DNA of 33,569 nucleotides. Source: an uncultured Clostridia bacterium. Lineage in GTDB: Bacteria; Bacillota; Clostridia; Lachnospirales; Cellulosilyticaceae. Within the stretch, counting starts at the first letter, position 1, and each line of letters begins with the position of its first letter. Under the pieces are notes generated by a model. It did not search any database. It was not told where the DNA came from and saw nothing but the letters and a program-made list of their open reading frames with translations. Shown piece by piece: positions 25,474 through 33,264 of the stretch. Position numbers and translations under genes: made by a program. The stretch spans positions 1 to 33,569 of the forward strand of contig CAKZUB010000021.1 in the NCBI GenBank assembly GCA_937921505.1. The letters are read 5' to 3'.

Positions 25474-26523
25474 GTGAAAAGAGTAAAGAAAATACTAGCA
25501 AGGATATTAGCAGCAACGATGATCACTATCATGCTTGTAGGATGTGGTACTACTGAAAATACGGTAGTTACTATCAATAATGAAAAAATATCAGAATCAC
25601 TTTATAGAATATACTTATGGACTACTCAGCAAGAATTTGAAAGCCTTACGCCTAATATATGGGATATGGAGCTTGAAGGTAAAAAAACAGAAGATGTAGC
25701 TAAAGAAAGAGCCTTAGATTCTATAAAACTTTCAGTAGCAGCCAAGCAAAGAGCCAAAGAGCTTGGTATAGAATTATCAAAAGAAGAAAGATCAACTATT
25801 AAAGATAAGTCCAAAGAAATTATACAAAATAGGCCTGAACTTATAAAAGAACTTAATTTTAAACCAAAAGATGTGGAAGAATTTCTAAGTTATGGCAGTC
25901 TTATAGAAAAGGTTATTCAAAGAATCAGTGAAAGCTATATGCCAAATGAAGAGGAACTCAGTGCAGAGATGGAGCTTATCAGAAGAGATTATGAAAAAGC
26001 TACAGTAAAACATGTACTCATTGGCAATAAGGATGAACAAGGCCAAGATTTACCAGAAGATAAAATAGCAGCGGCGAGATTATTAGCAGAGGAAATACTA
26101 CAAAAGGCATTAGCTGGAGAAGATATGATAGAGCTTGCTAAAAAGTATTCAGAAGATCCAGGCTCTAAAGATAATGGAGGAGAATATACATTTGGCAGGG
26201 GGAGAATGGTGCCAGAGTTTGAAGAAGCCTCTTTTACGGGCGAAGTGGGTAAGGTATATCCAAAATTGGTAGAAACAGCATATGGCTACCATATTATTAA
26301 AGTAGAGAGTCATGAACTAGGAAGTGAAGAACAAATTAAAGAAGATAGCAGAGAACGCATTAAACAGAGATTTGCAACAAATGAGCTTACAGAACTTAGT
26401 GAAGCAATGAAGGTAGAAAAAGTAGAGGCTTATAATAGTATTCGTATTATAAGAAAGGAGGAGCTTGATATATCAGATTCTCAAACTATCGAACCAAGTA
26501 CAGAGGTCGTAGTTCCAGAATAA
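25474..26523 (+). CDS. PrsA-like foldase lipoprotein (parvulin peptidyl-prolyl isomerase)
   Basis: An extracellular membrane-anchored chaperone that helps exported proteins fold. The 349-residue protein has a basic N-terminus, a hydrophobic signal segment and lipobox LVGC with Cys24. A SurA-like helical region (about 35-170) follows, then one parvulin domain (about 178-278) with VKHVLI, FGRGRMVPEFEEA and TAYGYHIIKV. A charged C-terminal tail closes it. The GTG start follows AAGGAGAG. It lies between mfd and spoVT, where B. subtilis has no such gene; a spore-coat or envelope role is possible but not shown. Confidence 0.87.
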   Translation: MKRVKKILARILAATMITIMLVGCGTTENTVVTINNEKISESLYRIYLWTTQQEFESLTPNIWDMELEGKKTEDVAKERALDSIKLSVAAKQRAKELGIELSKEERSTIKDKSKEIIQNRPELIKELNFKPKDVEEFLSYGSLIEKVIQRISESYMPNEEELSAEMELIRRDYEKATVKHVLIGNKDEQGQDLPEDKIAAARLLAEEILQKALAGEDMIELAKKYSEDPGSKDNGGEYTFGRGRMVPEFEEASFTGEVGKVYPKLVETAYGYHIIKVESHELGSEEQIKEDSRERIKQRFATNELTELSEAMKVEKVEAYNSIRIIRKEELDISDSQTIEPSTEVVVPE

Positions 26524-26544
26524 TAAAAGAGATAATGTTATAAT

Positions 26545-26602
26545 AAATACAGAAAAAGACTAAATCATCATCAACACATGATTTAGTCTTTTTTCTGTAT
26601 TT
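26545..26602 (+). terminator. Terminator after the PrsA-like gene
   Basis: A long stem (26545-26568 with 26578-26602, one bulge) with a nine-base loop; the right arm includes a TTTTTT run. It isolates spoVT from upstream transcription. Confidence 0.82.
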
Positions 26603-26665
26603 ATCGATTAATAGAGAGCTTATTGGCAATAATAGAATTAGAAACGAAAACTTCAATGAGATGAT

Positions 26666-26695
26666 GCATATTATAATAGTTTATGTAGCATAATA
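26666..26695 (+). promoter_or_regulatory. Sigma-G-type promoter of spoVT
   Basis: GCATA (26666-26670), an 18-base spacer and CATAATA (26689-26695) fit the forespore consensus GHATR and CATWNTA at every position. The site is 61 bases before the start. spoVT is sigma-G dependent in B. subtilis. Confidence 0.6.
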
Positions 26696-26756
26696 ATTGT
26701 AAATTATAATTTGAAATAGATAGGTATTTATTTAGACATTAAGGAGGTTGTTTTGT

Positions 26757-27308
26757 TTGAAAGCAACAGGCATCGTTAGAAGAATAGATGATTTAGGTCG
26801 AGTGGTTATTCCTAAAGAGATAAGAAGAACATTACGTATTAGGGAAGGGGATCCGTTAGAAATATTTACTGATAATGAAGGTCAAGTTATACTCAAAAAG
26901 TATTCACCAGTTGGAGAACTTAGTTCTTTTGTAAAAGAGTATGCGGATGCACTTGCGCAAGCGACAGGACATATTACCTGTATTTCTGATAAAGATCAAG
27001 TTATAGCAGTATCCGGAGGTTCTAAAAAAGAATTTCTTGATAAAAATATTAGCAGCAATTTAGAAAAGATTATTGAAAGCAGAACTATATTTAAAGCGAC
27101 TAAAGATGAATCTAAATTTGCGCCTATCTTATCAGAAGGATCTACAGAAGGTTATTATTCAGAAGTTATATCTCCTATTATTTGTGAAGGTGATGCAATT
27201 GGAGCAGTTATCTTTTTATCTCCAAACAAAAACAGTCTCATGGGAGAAGTAGAAGAAAAATTAGCTCAGTCAGCAGCAGGATTTATAGGCAAACAAATGG
27301 AACAATAA
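26757..27308 (+). CDS. spoVT: SpoVT, AbrB-family forespore transcription regulator
   Basis: A 183-residue regulator. The N-terminal swapped-hairpin AbrB domain (1-50) reads KATGIVRRIDDLGRVVIPKE, nearly as in B. subtilis, then GDPLEIF. A C-terminal GAF domain (about 55-180) follows. SpoVT tunes sigma-G genes for spore cortex, coat and germination. The start is TTG 26757, nine bases after AAGGAGG (26741-26747), and gives the conserved N-terminus; a TTG at 26748 would sit directly on the ribosome binding site. A forespore promoter precedes it and terminators flank it on both sides. Confidence 0.95.
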   Translation: MKATGIVRRIDDLGRVVIPKEIRRTLRIREGDPLEIFTDNEGQVILKKYSPVGELSSFVKEYADALAQATGHITCISDKDQVIAVSGGSKKEFLDKNISSNLEKIIESRTIFKATKDESKFAPILSEGSTEGYYSEVISPIICEGDAIGAVIFLSPNKNSLMGEVEEKLAQSAAGFIGKQMEQ

Positions 27309-27313
27309 TTTAG

Positions 27314-27348
27314 AAAAGCCAATAACTTAATAAGTTACTGGCTTTTCT
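27314..27348 (+). terminator. spoVT terminator
   Basis: The 15-bp stem (27314-27328 with 27332-27346, one mismatch) begins AAAAGCC and ends GGCTTTT, six bases after the stop. Confidence 0.82.
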
Positions 27349-27401
27349 GAAATTTATAAGGTAAAATTTTAGAAAAGTGCTTTAGGAGGCGGATAGAATA
27401 T

Positions 27402-28190
27402 ATGAAAGATCAAACCTATACTTATGAAGACTTAGTGCAGATTATAGATCAGCTTAGAGGCGAAAATGGTTGTCCATGGGATAAGGTTCAAACACACACA
27501 TCATTAGTTCCCCATTTGTTAGAAGAAAGTTATGAACTTGTTGATGCAATCAATCATCAAGATACTTTAAATATGAAAGAAGAATTAGGAGATGTACTGC
27601 TGCAAGTGTTACTCCATGCACAGATTGCAAAAGAGGAGGAAGCATTCACCATAGAAGACGTTATAGATGATCTGGCTAAAAAGCTTGTTTACAGGCATCC
27701 TCATGTGTTTAAAGAGCATGGGGAAATAGATACTGCAGAAAAAGTAGTTATTTCATGGGAAGCACTTAAAAAAGAAGAAAAAAAAGAAACTACAGTAAGT
27801 TCTTCGATCGAAAGAGTAGCAAAAGCACTACCTGCTCTTATAAGAAGTCAAAAAATACAAAAAAAGACAGCGAAAGTTGGTTTGTTTTGGAATAGTTATT
27901 TACCGATAATCGATAAGATTATAGAAGAATTAGAAGAAACGAAAGATGCTATAGAAAATGGGAATAAAAGTAAAATAGAAGAAGAATTAGGAGATTTGTT
28001 GTTTAGTGTAGTTAACTTATCAACTTTTTTTGATTTAAATCCTGAATTTGCCTTGACAAAGTCATTGGAAAAGTTTATAAATAGATTTAGATATATTGAA
28101 AATTCAGCGTTTGTGCAAGGAAAGCAACTTGTTGATTTATCATTAGAAGAGATAAATAACTTATGGGAAACCTATAAGTTAATCGAGTAA
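27402..28190 (+). CDS. mazG: MazG nucleotide pyrophosphohydrolase
   Basis: House-cleaning enzyme that hydrolyses NTPs and dNTPs to monophosphate and PPi. The 262-residue protein has two MazG domains: the first with CPWDK, EESYEL and EELGDVLLQ, the second with EELEETKDAI and EEELGDLLFS, the acidic magnesium-binding pattern. The B. subtilis protein at this position (YabN) is fused to an N-terminal tetrapyrrole-methylase-like domain; here only the MazG part exists, with its own ATG after TAGGAGG. It opens the run to divIC. Confidence 0.92.
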   Translation: MKDQTYTYEDLVQIIDQLRGENGCPWDKVQTHTSLVPHLLEESYELVDAINHQDTLNMKEELGDVLLQVLLHAQIAKEEEAFTIEDVIDDLAKKLVYRHPHVFKEHGEIDTAEKVVISWEALKKEEKKETTVSSSIERVAKALPALIRSQKIQKKTAKVGLFWNSYLPIIDKIIEELEETKDAIENGNKSKIEEELGDLLFSVVNLSTFFDLNPEFALTKSLEKFINRFRYIENSAFVQGKQLVDLSLEEINNLWETYKLIE

Positions 28191-28251
28191 AGCACCCTGA
28201 AATTTCAATACATACATCCATGTTATAAACATGAATAGAGGAGGAATAACA

Positions 28252-28530
28252 ATGAACAAATCTGAATTAGTAGCAGCAATGGCTGCAAAAGCAGAAATGA
28301 GTAAAAAAGATGCTGAAAAAGCACTTAAGGCATTTGAAGAATCAGTAATGGAAGAACTTAAAGCTGGGGGAAAAATTCAACTAGTTGGATTCGGAACATT
28401 TGAAGTTACAGAACGTAAACCAAGAGTAGGAAGAAATCCAAAAACAAATGAAGAAATGCCAATCCCAGGCGGTAAAGCACCAAAGTTCAAAGCTGGTAAA
28501 GCTTTAAAAGATGTCGTAAAAGGTGAATAA
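28252..28530 (+). CDS. hup: HU family DNA-binding protein
   Basis: A 92-residue nucleoid protein. MNKSELVAAMA at the N-terminus, GFGTFEV and the DNA arm with RNPKTNEEMPIPGGKAPKF are all typical of HU. HU bends DNA and compacts the nucleoid. The ATG at 28252 follows GAGGAGG at a good distance; an ATG at 28231 would need that site as codons. In B. subtilis no HU gene stands between yabN and yabO; its placement here is a local insertion seen in many clostridia. It has its own terminator. Confidence 0.95.
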   Translation: MNKSELVAAMAAKAEMSKKDAEKALKAFEESVMEELKAGGKIQLVGFGTFEVTERKPRVGRNPKTNEEMPIPGGKAPKFKAGKALKDVVKGE

Positions 28531-28546
28531 ATAATTATATATTTAT

Positions 28547-28576
28547 AAATCTACACAAATTGTGTAGATTTTTTTT
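28547..28576 (+). terminator. hup terminator
   Basis: The 11-bp stem AAATCTACACA/TGTGTAGATTT with a three-base loop, then TTTTT. Confidence 0.9.
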
Positions 28577-28602
28577 ACATGTTAGGCAGATAGGAGGAGA
28601 AT

Positions 28603-28842
28603 ATGCGTATCGATAAATATTTAAAGTTAACACGCATTATAAAAAGGCGTACAATTGCTCAGGAAGCTTGTGATCATCAAAGAGTACTTGTTAATGGGAA
28701 AGCAGCTAAATCAAGTACAATAGTCAAAATAGGAGATATTATAGAGATTAGGTTTGGTACACAAACTGCAAAATATGAAGTACTGGATATTAAAGAACAT
28801 GTTAAAAAAGAAGAAACAAATAACTTGTACCGTATTCTGTAA
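28603..28842 (+). CDS. rqcP: RqcP (YabO), S4-domain ribosome quality control protein
   Basis: A 79-residue S4 RNA-binding protein with MRIDKYLKLTRIIKRRT at the N-terminus and VLVNGKAAKSS, the Hsp15-like signature. RqcP works with RqcH on stalled 50S subunits to add C-terminal alanine tails. In B. subtilis the same gene (yabO) stands before yabP. The start follows TAGGAGGAG. The downstream gap of 64 bases to yabP holds a perfect hairpin. Confidence 0.92.
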   Translation: MRIDKYLKLTRIIKRRTIAQEACDHQRVLVNGKAAKSSTIVKIGDIIEIRFGTQTAKYEVLDIKEHVKKEETNNLYRIL

Positions 28843-28854
28843 TAATTATTTTTT

Positions 28855-28897
28855 CCTTTCATATAAATAGTTAATATAAGACTATTTATATGAAAGG
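28855..28897 (+). promoter_or_regulatory. Perfect 17-bp hairpin over the yabP ribosome binding site
   Basis: Bases 28855-28871 and 28881-28897 are exact complements with a nine-base loop. The right arm ends in GAAAGG, which is most of the yabP ribosome binding site AAGGA. No T-run follows on either strand, so it is not an intrinsic terminator. In mRNA it should hide the site unless opened. It could instead be a processing site or a protein operator. Confidence 0.65.
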
Positions 28898-28906
28898 ATG
28901 AGGACT

Positions 28907-29188
28907 GTGGAAGAAAAGATGACAAGAAAGCATATTGTAAATATTGTTGATCGAGAAAAATTATCTATAACAGGAGTGACAGATGTATTTTCTTTTGATG
29001 AAAGTATTATAGAATTAGAAACGCAAGAAGGATATATAGAAATAAAGGGAGAAGAGTTACATATTGTAAAAATGAATATAGATGATGGAGACATGGTCGT
29101 TGAGGGAACCGTAACAGAACTTATATACCACGACAGTCATGGAGCCGTCAAAAAAAAAGGCTCTATTCTATCAAAACTATTTAAATAA
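28907..29188 (+). CDS. yabP: Sporulation protein YabP
   Basis: A 93-residue protein of the YabP/YqfC family, needed for spore cortex formation in B. subtilis and made in the mother cell. Typical segments are DREKLSITGVTDVFSFDE, YIEIKGEELHI and the basic end KGSILSKLFK. The GTG at 28907 is chosen: AAGGA (28894-28898) lies eight bases upstream, and MEEK is the usual beginning in clostridia. The ATG at 28898 has no ribosome binding site outside the hairpin stem. yabQ starts 11 bases after the stop. Confidence 0.9.
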   Translation: MEEKMTRKHIVNIVDREKLSITGVTDVFSFDESIIELETQEGYIEIKGEELHIVKMNIDDGDMVVEGTVTELIYHDSHGAVKKKGSILSKLFK

Positions 29189-29199
29189 GATGGTGATCT

Positions 29200-29724
29200 A
29201 TGATGAATCAAATAGTAAGTAATCAGTCACTGCTCTTTATGACCTGTATTCAAATTGGCATGATCATGGGGGTTTTATTCGATTTTATAAGAATTTTTAG
29301 AAAGATAATCAAGCACCCTAATTTTTTAGTGCAATTAGAAGATTTTATTTATTGGGTTATATGTGCTCTTATTGGTTTTTATATGCTGTATATTAATAAC
29401 TATGCTGATATAAGACCGTTTGTTTTTATAGGTATTTTACTTGGTGCGATACTTTATTTTGTCAGTTTAAGTATATTGTTTATGAAAATCGCAACCGTTA
29501 TTATTAACTACATAAAAAATATTATACAAGAGCTTATTAAATTTATACGTATACCTATAAGAGCGATAATTAAAATGTTAAAGGTTCCTTTAAAGTATGT
29601 ATCTAAAAAATTAAGCACTGCAAATTACTATAAAAAGCGCAAATTCAGAGGGTTAAAAAGAGAATGGTATCATACAAAAGCAGACATACGTACAGAACTT
29701 AAGCTTAGAAGAGCTAAAAAATGA
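29200..29724 (+). CDS. yabQ: Spore cortex biosynthesis protein YabQ
   Basis: A 174-residue integral membrane protein with about four helices between residues 8 and 110 and a strongly basic C-terminal tail (KKRKFRGLKREW and more). YabQ sits in the membranes around the forespore and is required for cortex. Two ATGs in a row at 29200 and 29203; the ribosome binding site GGTGAT is weak, and coupling to yabP probably helps. Same neighbours as in B. subtilis. Confidence 0.9.
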   Translation: MMNQIVSNQSLLFMTCIQIGMIMGVLFDFIRIFRKIIKHPNFLVQLEDFIYWVICALIGFYMLYINNYADIRPFVFIGILLGAILYFVSLSILFMKIATVIINYIKNIIQELIKFIRIPIRAIIKMLKVPLKYVSKKLSTANYYKKRKFRGLKREWYHTKADIRTELKLRRAKK

Positions 29725-29815
29725 TTTACAAATTATAGTATATTAGATAAGATAAGATTAAATAATAGTGAGTGTATAATTATTATTTAATCTAAAGTTC
29801 AAAGTAGGGATACAA

Positions 29816-30097
29816 ATGAAAAAGATAAAGCAAATCATTTTTCGGATGGCACTTATCATTACTACCCTAGTTATAGTCATGTTTAGTATAAAGGGGTATC
29901 AACTTAACAAGCTTATTAAACGAGTAGATCAACAAATAAGCAGTGATGAAAAAGAACTTGTTATAAATAAAAAACAATTGATGGATTTACAAAACGAAAG
30001 CACACAAATAAACACTCTGGAATATATTGAAAAAGTAGCAAGAGAAGAACTCGGTATGGTTAAAGAGTCAGATATTGTTTTTAGAGAGAAACAATAA
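29816..30097 (+). CDS. divIC: DivIC/FtsB-family cell division protein
   Basis: A 93-residue single-pass membrane protein: short basic N-terminus, membrane helix (about 9-28), coiled coil (about 30-65), then YIEKVAREELGMVKESDIVF, the family's C-terminal signature. With FtsL and DivIB it activates septal wall synthesis. The start follows GTAGGGAT, a modest ribosome binding site. A perfect TATAAT lies at 29775-29780, with no good -35. Its place after yabQ is conserved. Confidence 0.9.
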   Translation: MKKIKQIIFRMALIITTLVIVMFSIKGYQLNKLIKRVDQQISSDEKELVINKKQLMDLQNESTQINTLEYIEKVAREELGMVKESDIVFREKQ

Positions 30098-30139
30098 TGT
30101 TGGTAATAAGCTTTTAGGGCTATAAATAAATCTAAGCGG

Positions 30140-30213
<74 letters not shown>

Positions 30214-30216
30214 TTT

Positions 30217-30253
30217 AAAAGATCACCTGATTTAATCATGAGGTGGTCTTTTT
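30217..30253 (+). terminator. Terminator after the initiator tRNA
   Basis: AAAAGATCACCT (30217-30228) pairs with AGGTGGTCTTTT at 30241, loop of 12, ending in TTTTT. Confidence 0.85.
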
Positions 30254-30297
30254 GTTGCTGTAAAGATAAAAAAATTTAGGATAATAGTAAAAAATAG

Positions 30298-30327
30298 TTG
30301 AATAATTATCTGTTTAACATATATGAT
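30298..30327 (+). promoter_or_regulatory. prfB promoter
   Basis: TTGAAT (30298-30303), an 18-base spacer and TATGAT (30322-30327), with a leader of about 16-20 bases. Confidence 0.55.
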
Positions 30328-30349
30328 ATAGGTATAAAGGAGTGATAGG

Positions 30350-31460
30350 ATGTTAGAATTAGAACAGTTACAAACAACTCTGCAACCTTATAAGGTGAAA
30401 TTAATTGAAATGGGGAACTCTCTTTGACATAGAAAGAATAAAAGAGATCACACATGAATTAGAACAAGCCTCAATGGAAGGTAACTTTTGGACTGATGTC
30501 GAAAATGCACAAAAAATATTGCAACAGCTTAAGGGTTATAAAGAACTCGTCGATAAATATAATAAGTTATGTGTAAGCTATGAAGATATATTTGTGCTTA
30601 TTGAGATGGCAAATGAATCCGACGATGAAGAACTCATGCAAGAGGCCAAAGAGTATGCTAAGAGTTTTCAAAATGATTACGATGCAATGCGTATAGCTAC
30701 GTTGCTAGATGAAGCTTACGATAAAAATGATGCCATTTTAGAACTTCACCCAGGAGCTGGAGGTACTGAAGCTTGTGATTGGGTAAGTATGTTGCTTAGA
30801 ATGTATATAAGATGGGCAGAATCAAGTGGATTTAAAGTGGAAGTTCTAGATTATTTAGATGGTGAAGAAGCGGGTGTTAAATCTGTTACGCTTCAGATAA
30901 GTGGGCAGAATGCCTATGGATATCTTAAGTCTGAAAAAGGAATTCATAGATTAGTTCGTATTTCGCCCTTTGACTCTTCAGGGAGAAGACATACTTCATT
31001 TGCATCTTGTGATGTCATACCGCAGATCACAAATGAAATAGAGGTAGATATTAAGACAGAAGATTTGCGGATCGATACGTATAGAGCTACAGGAGCTGGT
31101 GGACAACATATTAATACAACAGATTCAGCTGTCCGCATTACGCATATGCCAACCGGTATTGTCGTGCAGTGTCAAAATGAACGTTCCCAAATTCAAAATA
31201 GGGAAAAAGCTATGCAGATGCTAAAAGCAAAACTTTATGAAAAAGAAAAACAAGATAGGCAAGATACTCTAGAAGGCATTAGGGGAGAAAAGAAAGATAT
31301 AGCGTGGGGAAGTCAAATTAGATCCTATGTATTCCATCCTTATAATCTTGTGAAAGATCATAGAACTTTAGAAGAAACAGGCAATACAGGAGCTGTTATG
31401 GATGGAGATATAGATAAGTTTATGAATGCATATTTAGCATGGATACATCAACGAGATTAA
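30350..31460 (+). CDS. prfB: Peptide chain release factor 2, with programmed +1 frameshift
   Basis: RF2 ends translation at UGA and UAA. The gene is in two frames: ATG 30350 to CTT 30422-30424 (25 codons), then in-frame TGA at 30425-30427. Translation continues in the +1 frame from GAC 30426 to the stop at 31460, giving 369 residues. The start ATG follows AAAGGAG. Decoding and catalytic motifs are intact: SPF (in [14 protein letters not shown]), which reads UGA, and AGGQ (in [11 protein letters not shown]). The frameshift is the known autoregulatory device: low RF2 lets the ribosome slip past its own UGA. It is not a sequencing error or pseudogene. It follows the initiator tRNA and has its own promoter. 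Confidence 0.95.
30412..30428 (+). other. RF2 frameshift site
   Basis: CTTTGAC at 30422-30428 is the classic slip sequence. GGGG (30412-30415), the likely stimulatory Shine-Dalgarno-like element, lies six bases before CTT, whereas E. coli has AGGGGG three bases before it. Confidence 0.88.
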
Positions 31461-31483
31461 AAAAAATAAGGGGGAATTATAGC

Positions 31484-31939
31484 ATGGCAATAAAACAAAT
31501 TGTAGTATTTAAATTATTAGACCAAGAATACAGTATAGATATTATGAGAGTATTAGAAATAGTTAATTATGAGCCAGCAAGAAAAGTTCCAGAGGTTCCA
31601 GCATATATTGAAGGGATTATTAACTTAAGAGGAACTATCTATCCTATAGTCAATCTAAGAGCAAGACTTCATATGCCACAACCAGAAGCAACAAGTGATA
31701 TTAAGATTATTTTAATGCATTTAGAAGAGAATAAGGTAGGATTTATGGTAGATAGTGTCTGTGAAATACTAACTGTTGATGAAGAAGAAATAGAAAAAGC
31801 GCCTCACATGCTTGAAAAATATGAGAGCAAATATATTGAGGGTATTATTAAAAAAGAGGATAGAATTATTGTTATCTTTAATGTTGAGTTATTAGTGGGT
31901 GAAGAAGATGAAAAAGTTCTTTTGGAGGCGGCAGAATAA
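31484..31939 (+). CDS. CheW-like adaptor protein
   Basis: A 151-residue single CheW domain: KQIVVFKLLDQEYSIDIMRVLEI, then GIINLRGTIYPIVNLR, the signature that docks CheA and receptors, and FMVDSVCEI near the end. CheW bridges chemoreceptors to CheA. The ATG at 31484 follows AAGGGGG; a reading from 31439 would overlap the end of prfB and add a non-family segment. No other chemotaxis gene is in this window, so partner proteins are elsewhere. Confidence 0.88.
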   Translation: MAIKQIVVFKLLDQEYSIDIMRVLEIVNYEPARKVPEVPAYIEGIINLRGTIYPIVNLRARLHMPQPEATSDIKIILMHLEENKVGFMVDSVCEILTVDEEEIEKAPHMLEKYESKYIEGIIKKEDRIIVIFNVELLVGEEDEKVLLEAAE

Positions 31940-31959
31940 CCTGGAGCATTGAATTAATT

Positions 31960-31984
31960 AAAAGGAGGACATCTCCTCCTTTTA
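31960..31984 (+). terminator. Terminator after the cheW-like gene
   Basis: The 10-bp perfect stem AAAAGGAGGA/TCCTCCTTTT with tetraloop CATC, 20 bases after the stop. The T-run is part of the stem, so termination may be partial. Confidence 0.65.
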
Positions 31985-32011
31985 AGGTTAAGAACTTGAG
32001 AAGGGGTAAAA

Positions 32012-32611
32012 ATGAGAACAATTGTTGTTGCAACTCAAAATGCAGGGAAAATAGTAGAAATCAAAAAAATATTAGAAGATCTAGATGTAGAAGTAAAGTC
32101 AATGGGTGAAGTAGGTATTCATATTGACATACAAGAGACAGGAACTACTTTTTGTGAAAATGCTATTATAAAAGCTGAAGCATTAAAACAATACACAGAT
32201 GCACTTATTCTAGCAGATGACTCAGGACTTGAAATAGATTATCTAGAAAAAGCACCAGGAGTATACTCAGCGAGATATTTAGGAGAGGATACCCCTTATA
32301 AAATTAAAAATCAAATGATACTAGATAAACTAAAAGATGTTCCTAAAGAACAAAGAACCGCAAGATTTGTTTGTACCATGGCAGTAACGGCGAAGGATAT
32401 GCAGCCTATTACTACTTGTGGTGTAATAGAGGGATATATAGGAGAAGAAGCACGAGGGACTAATGGATTTGGATATGATCCGATATTTTTTGTGGAAGAG
32501 TATAATACTTCTACAGCAGAAATGTGTTCGGATTTGAAAAATAAGATTAGTCACCGCGGACAAGCACTTAGACAAATGAAAGAAAGATTAAAAGAGATAC
32601 TTAACGTGTAA
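32012..32611 (+). CDS. rdgB: Non-canonical purine NTP pyrophosphatase (RdgB/HAM1)
   Basis: Hydrolyses ITP, XTP and their deoxy forms to keep them out of nucleic acids. The 199-residue protein has VATQNAGK (6-13), LADDSGLEID with Asp69 and Asp70, and C-terminal GTNGFGYDPIF and SHRGQA. All are typical and intact. The start follows GAGAAGGGG. Together with MazG the window encodes two house-cleaning pyrophosphatases. It is followed by a small hairpin terminator and a phosphoesterase gene, an rdgB-yfcE pairing common in clostridia. Confidence 0.95.
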   Translation: MRTIVVATQNAGKIVEIKKILEDLDVEVKSMGEVGIHIDIQETGTTFCENAIIKAEALKQYTDALILADDSGLEIDYLEKAPGVYSARYLGEDTPYKIKNQMILDKLKDVPKEQRTARFVCTMAVTAKDMQPITTCGVIEGYIGEEARGTNGFGYDPIFFVEEYNTSTAEMCSDLKNKISHRGQALRQMKERLKEILNV

Positions 32612-32613
32612 AA

Positions 32614-32640
32614 TTGAAAGAAAAACACTTTCAACTTTTT
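32614..32640 (+). terminator. rdgB terminator; copy 2 of the 21-base hairpin repeat
   Basis: TTGAAAG, loop AAAAACA, CTTTCAA, then CTTTTT, starting two bases after the rdgB stop. The first 21 bases (32614-32634) are identical to 17246-17266. Confidence 0.7.
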
Positions 32641-32690
32641 ATTTGTGGCAGTATTACAAGCGGAGCTTGTGATATGAGGTGGAGGTAAAC

Positions 32691-33236
32691 ATGAAAGTAC
32701 TAGTAATGAGTGATACACATCATAATATACGAAATGCAGTTGAGATATTAAACAGTATTAAGCCTCTAGGAATAAATACAGTTATTCATTGTGGGGATCA
32801 TATAGATGATGCATACAAATTGAAAAAACTTTACCCAGATATAGATTTATATGCCGTACCAGGTAATTGTGATTTCATGGCTCATGGAGAAGAATATACC
32901 CGGATTGTTCATATAGAAAAAGTACCCATCCTCATTACGCATGGGCATAGACATAGTATCAAATGGGAAGACTATAGTGAACTTCTTATAGATGCAGCGG
33001 CTCAAGGAGCACGCTTGGCAATATGTGGGCATTCACATGCTGCATACCTTAAAAAAGAGGAGGGGATAATACTTTTAAATCCAGGAAGTATCACTTCGCC
33101 AAGAGATTTTAATTACCCATCCTACGCTGTAATAGACCTTGAAAATGGGATTATCAAAGATGTAGCGATTATGCAGATTATAGAAAAATCAAGAGTTTGT
33201 AAGCATCCAGCTTATAATATTTATAGAAAAAAATAA
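32691..33236 (+). CDS. YfcE/MJ0936-family metallophosphoesterase
   Basis: A 181-residue calcineurin-like phosphodiesterase with all metal motifs: SDTHHN (7-12), GDHIDD, GNCD, THGHRH and GHSHAA, and then NPGS. Family members cleave simple phosphodiesters and need manganese or similar metal; the natural substrate is not known to me. The ATG at 32691 follows GGTGGAGG; four in-frame codons upstream would use the ribosome binding site itself. It is the last protein gene in the window. Confidence 0.9.
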   Translation: MKVLVMSDTHHNIRNAVEILNSIKPLGINTVIHCGDHIDDAYKLKKLYPDIDLYAVPGNCDFMAHGEEYTRIVHIEKVPILITHGHRHSIKWEDYSELLIDAAAQGARLAICGHSHAAYLKKEEGIILLNPGSITSPRDFNYPSYAVIDLENGIIKDVAIMQIIEKSRVCKHPAYNIYRKK

Positions 33237-33264
33237 AATAAATAAAAAAAAACATCAAAAGGTG

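Noticed and set aside
30350..30427. prfB as a broken gene with an early stop
   Set aside because: The in-frame TGA after CTT with continuation in the +1 frame is the known RF2 frameshift, and both frames carry conserved protein.
31960..31983. AGGAGGA in the hairpin after cheW as a regulated ribosome binding site
   Set aside because: No start codon lies at a suitable distance, and rdgB has its own site at GAGAAGGGG; a terminator is simpler.
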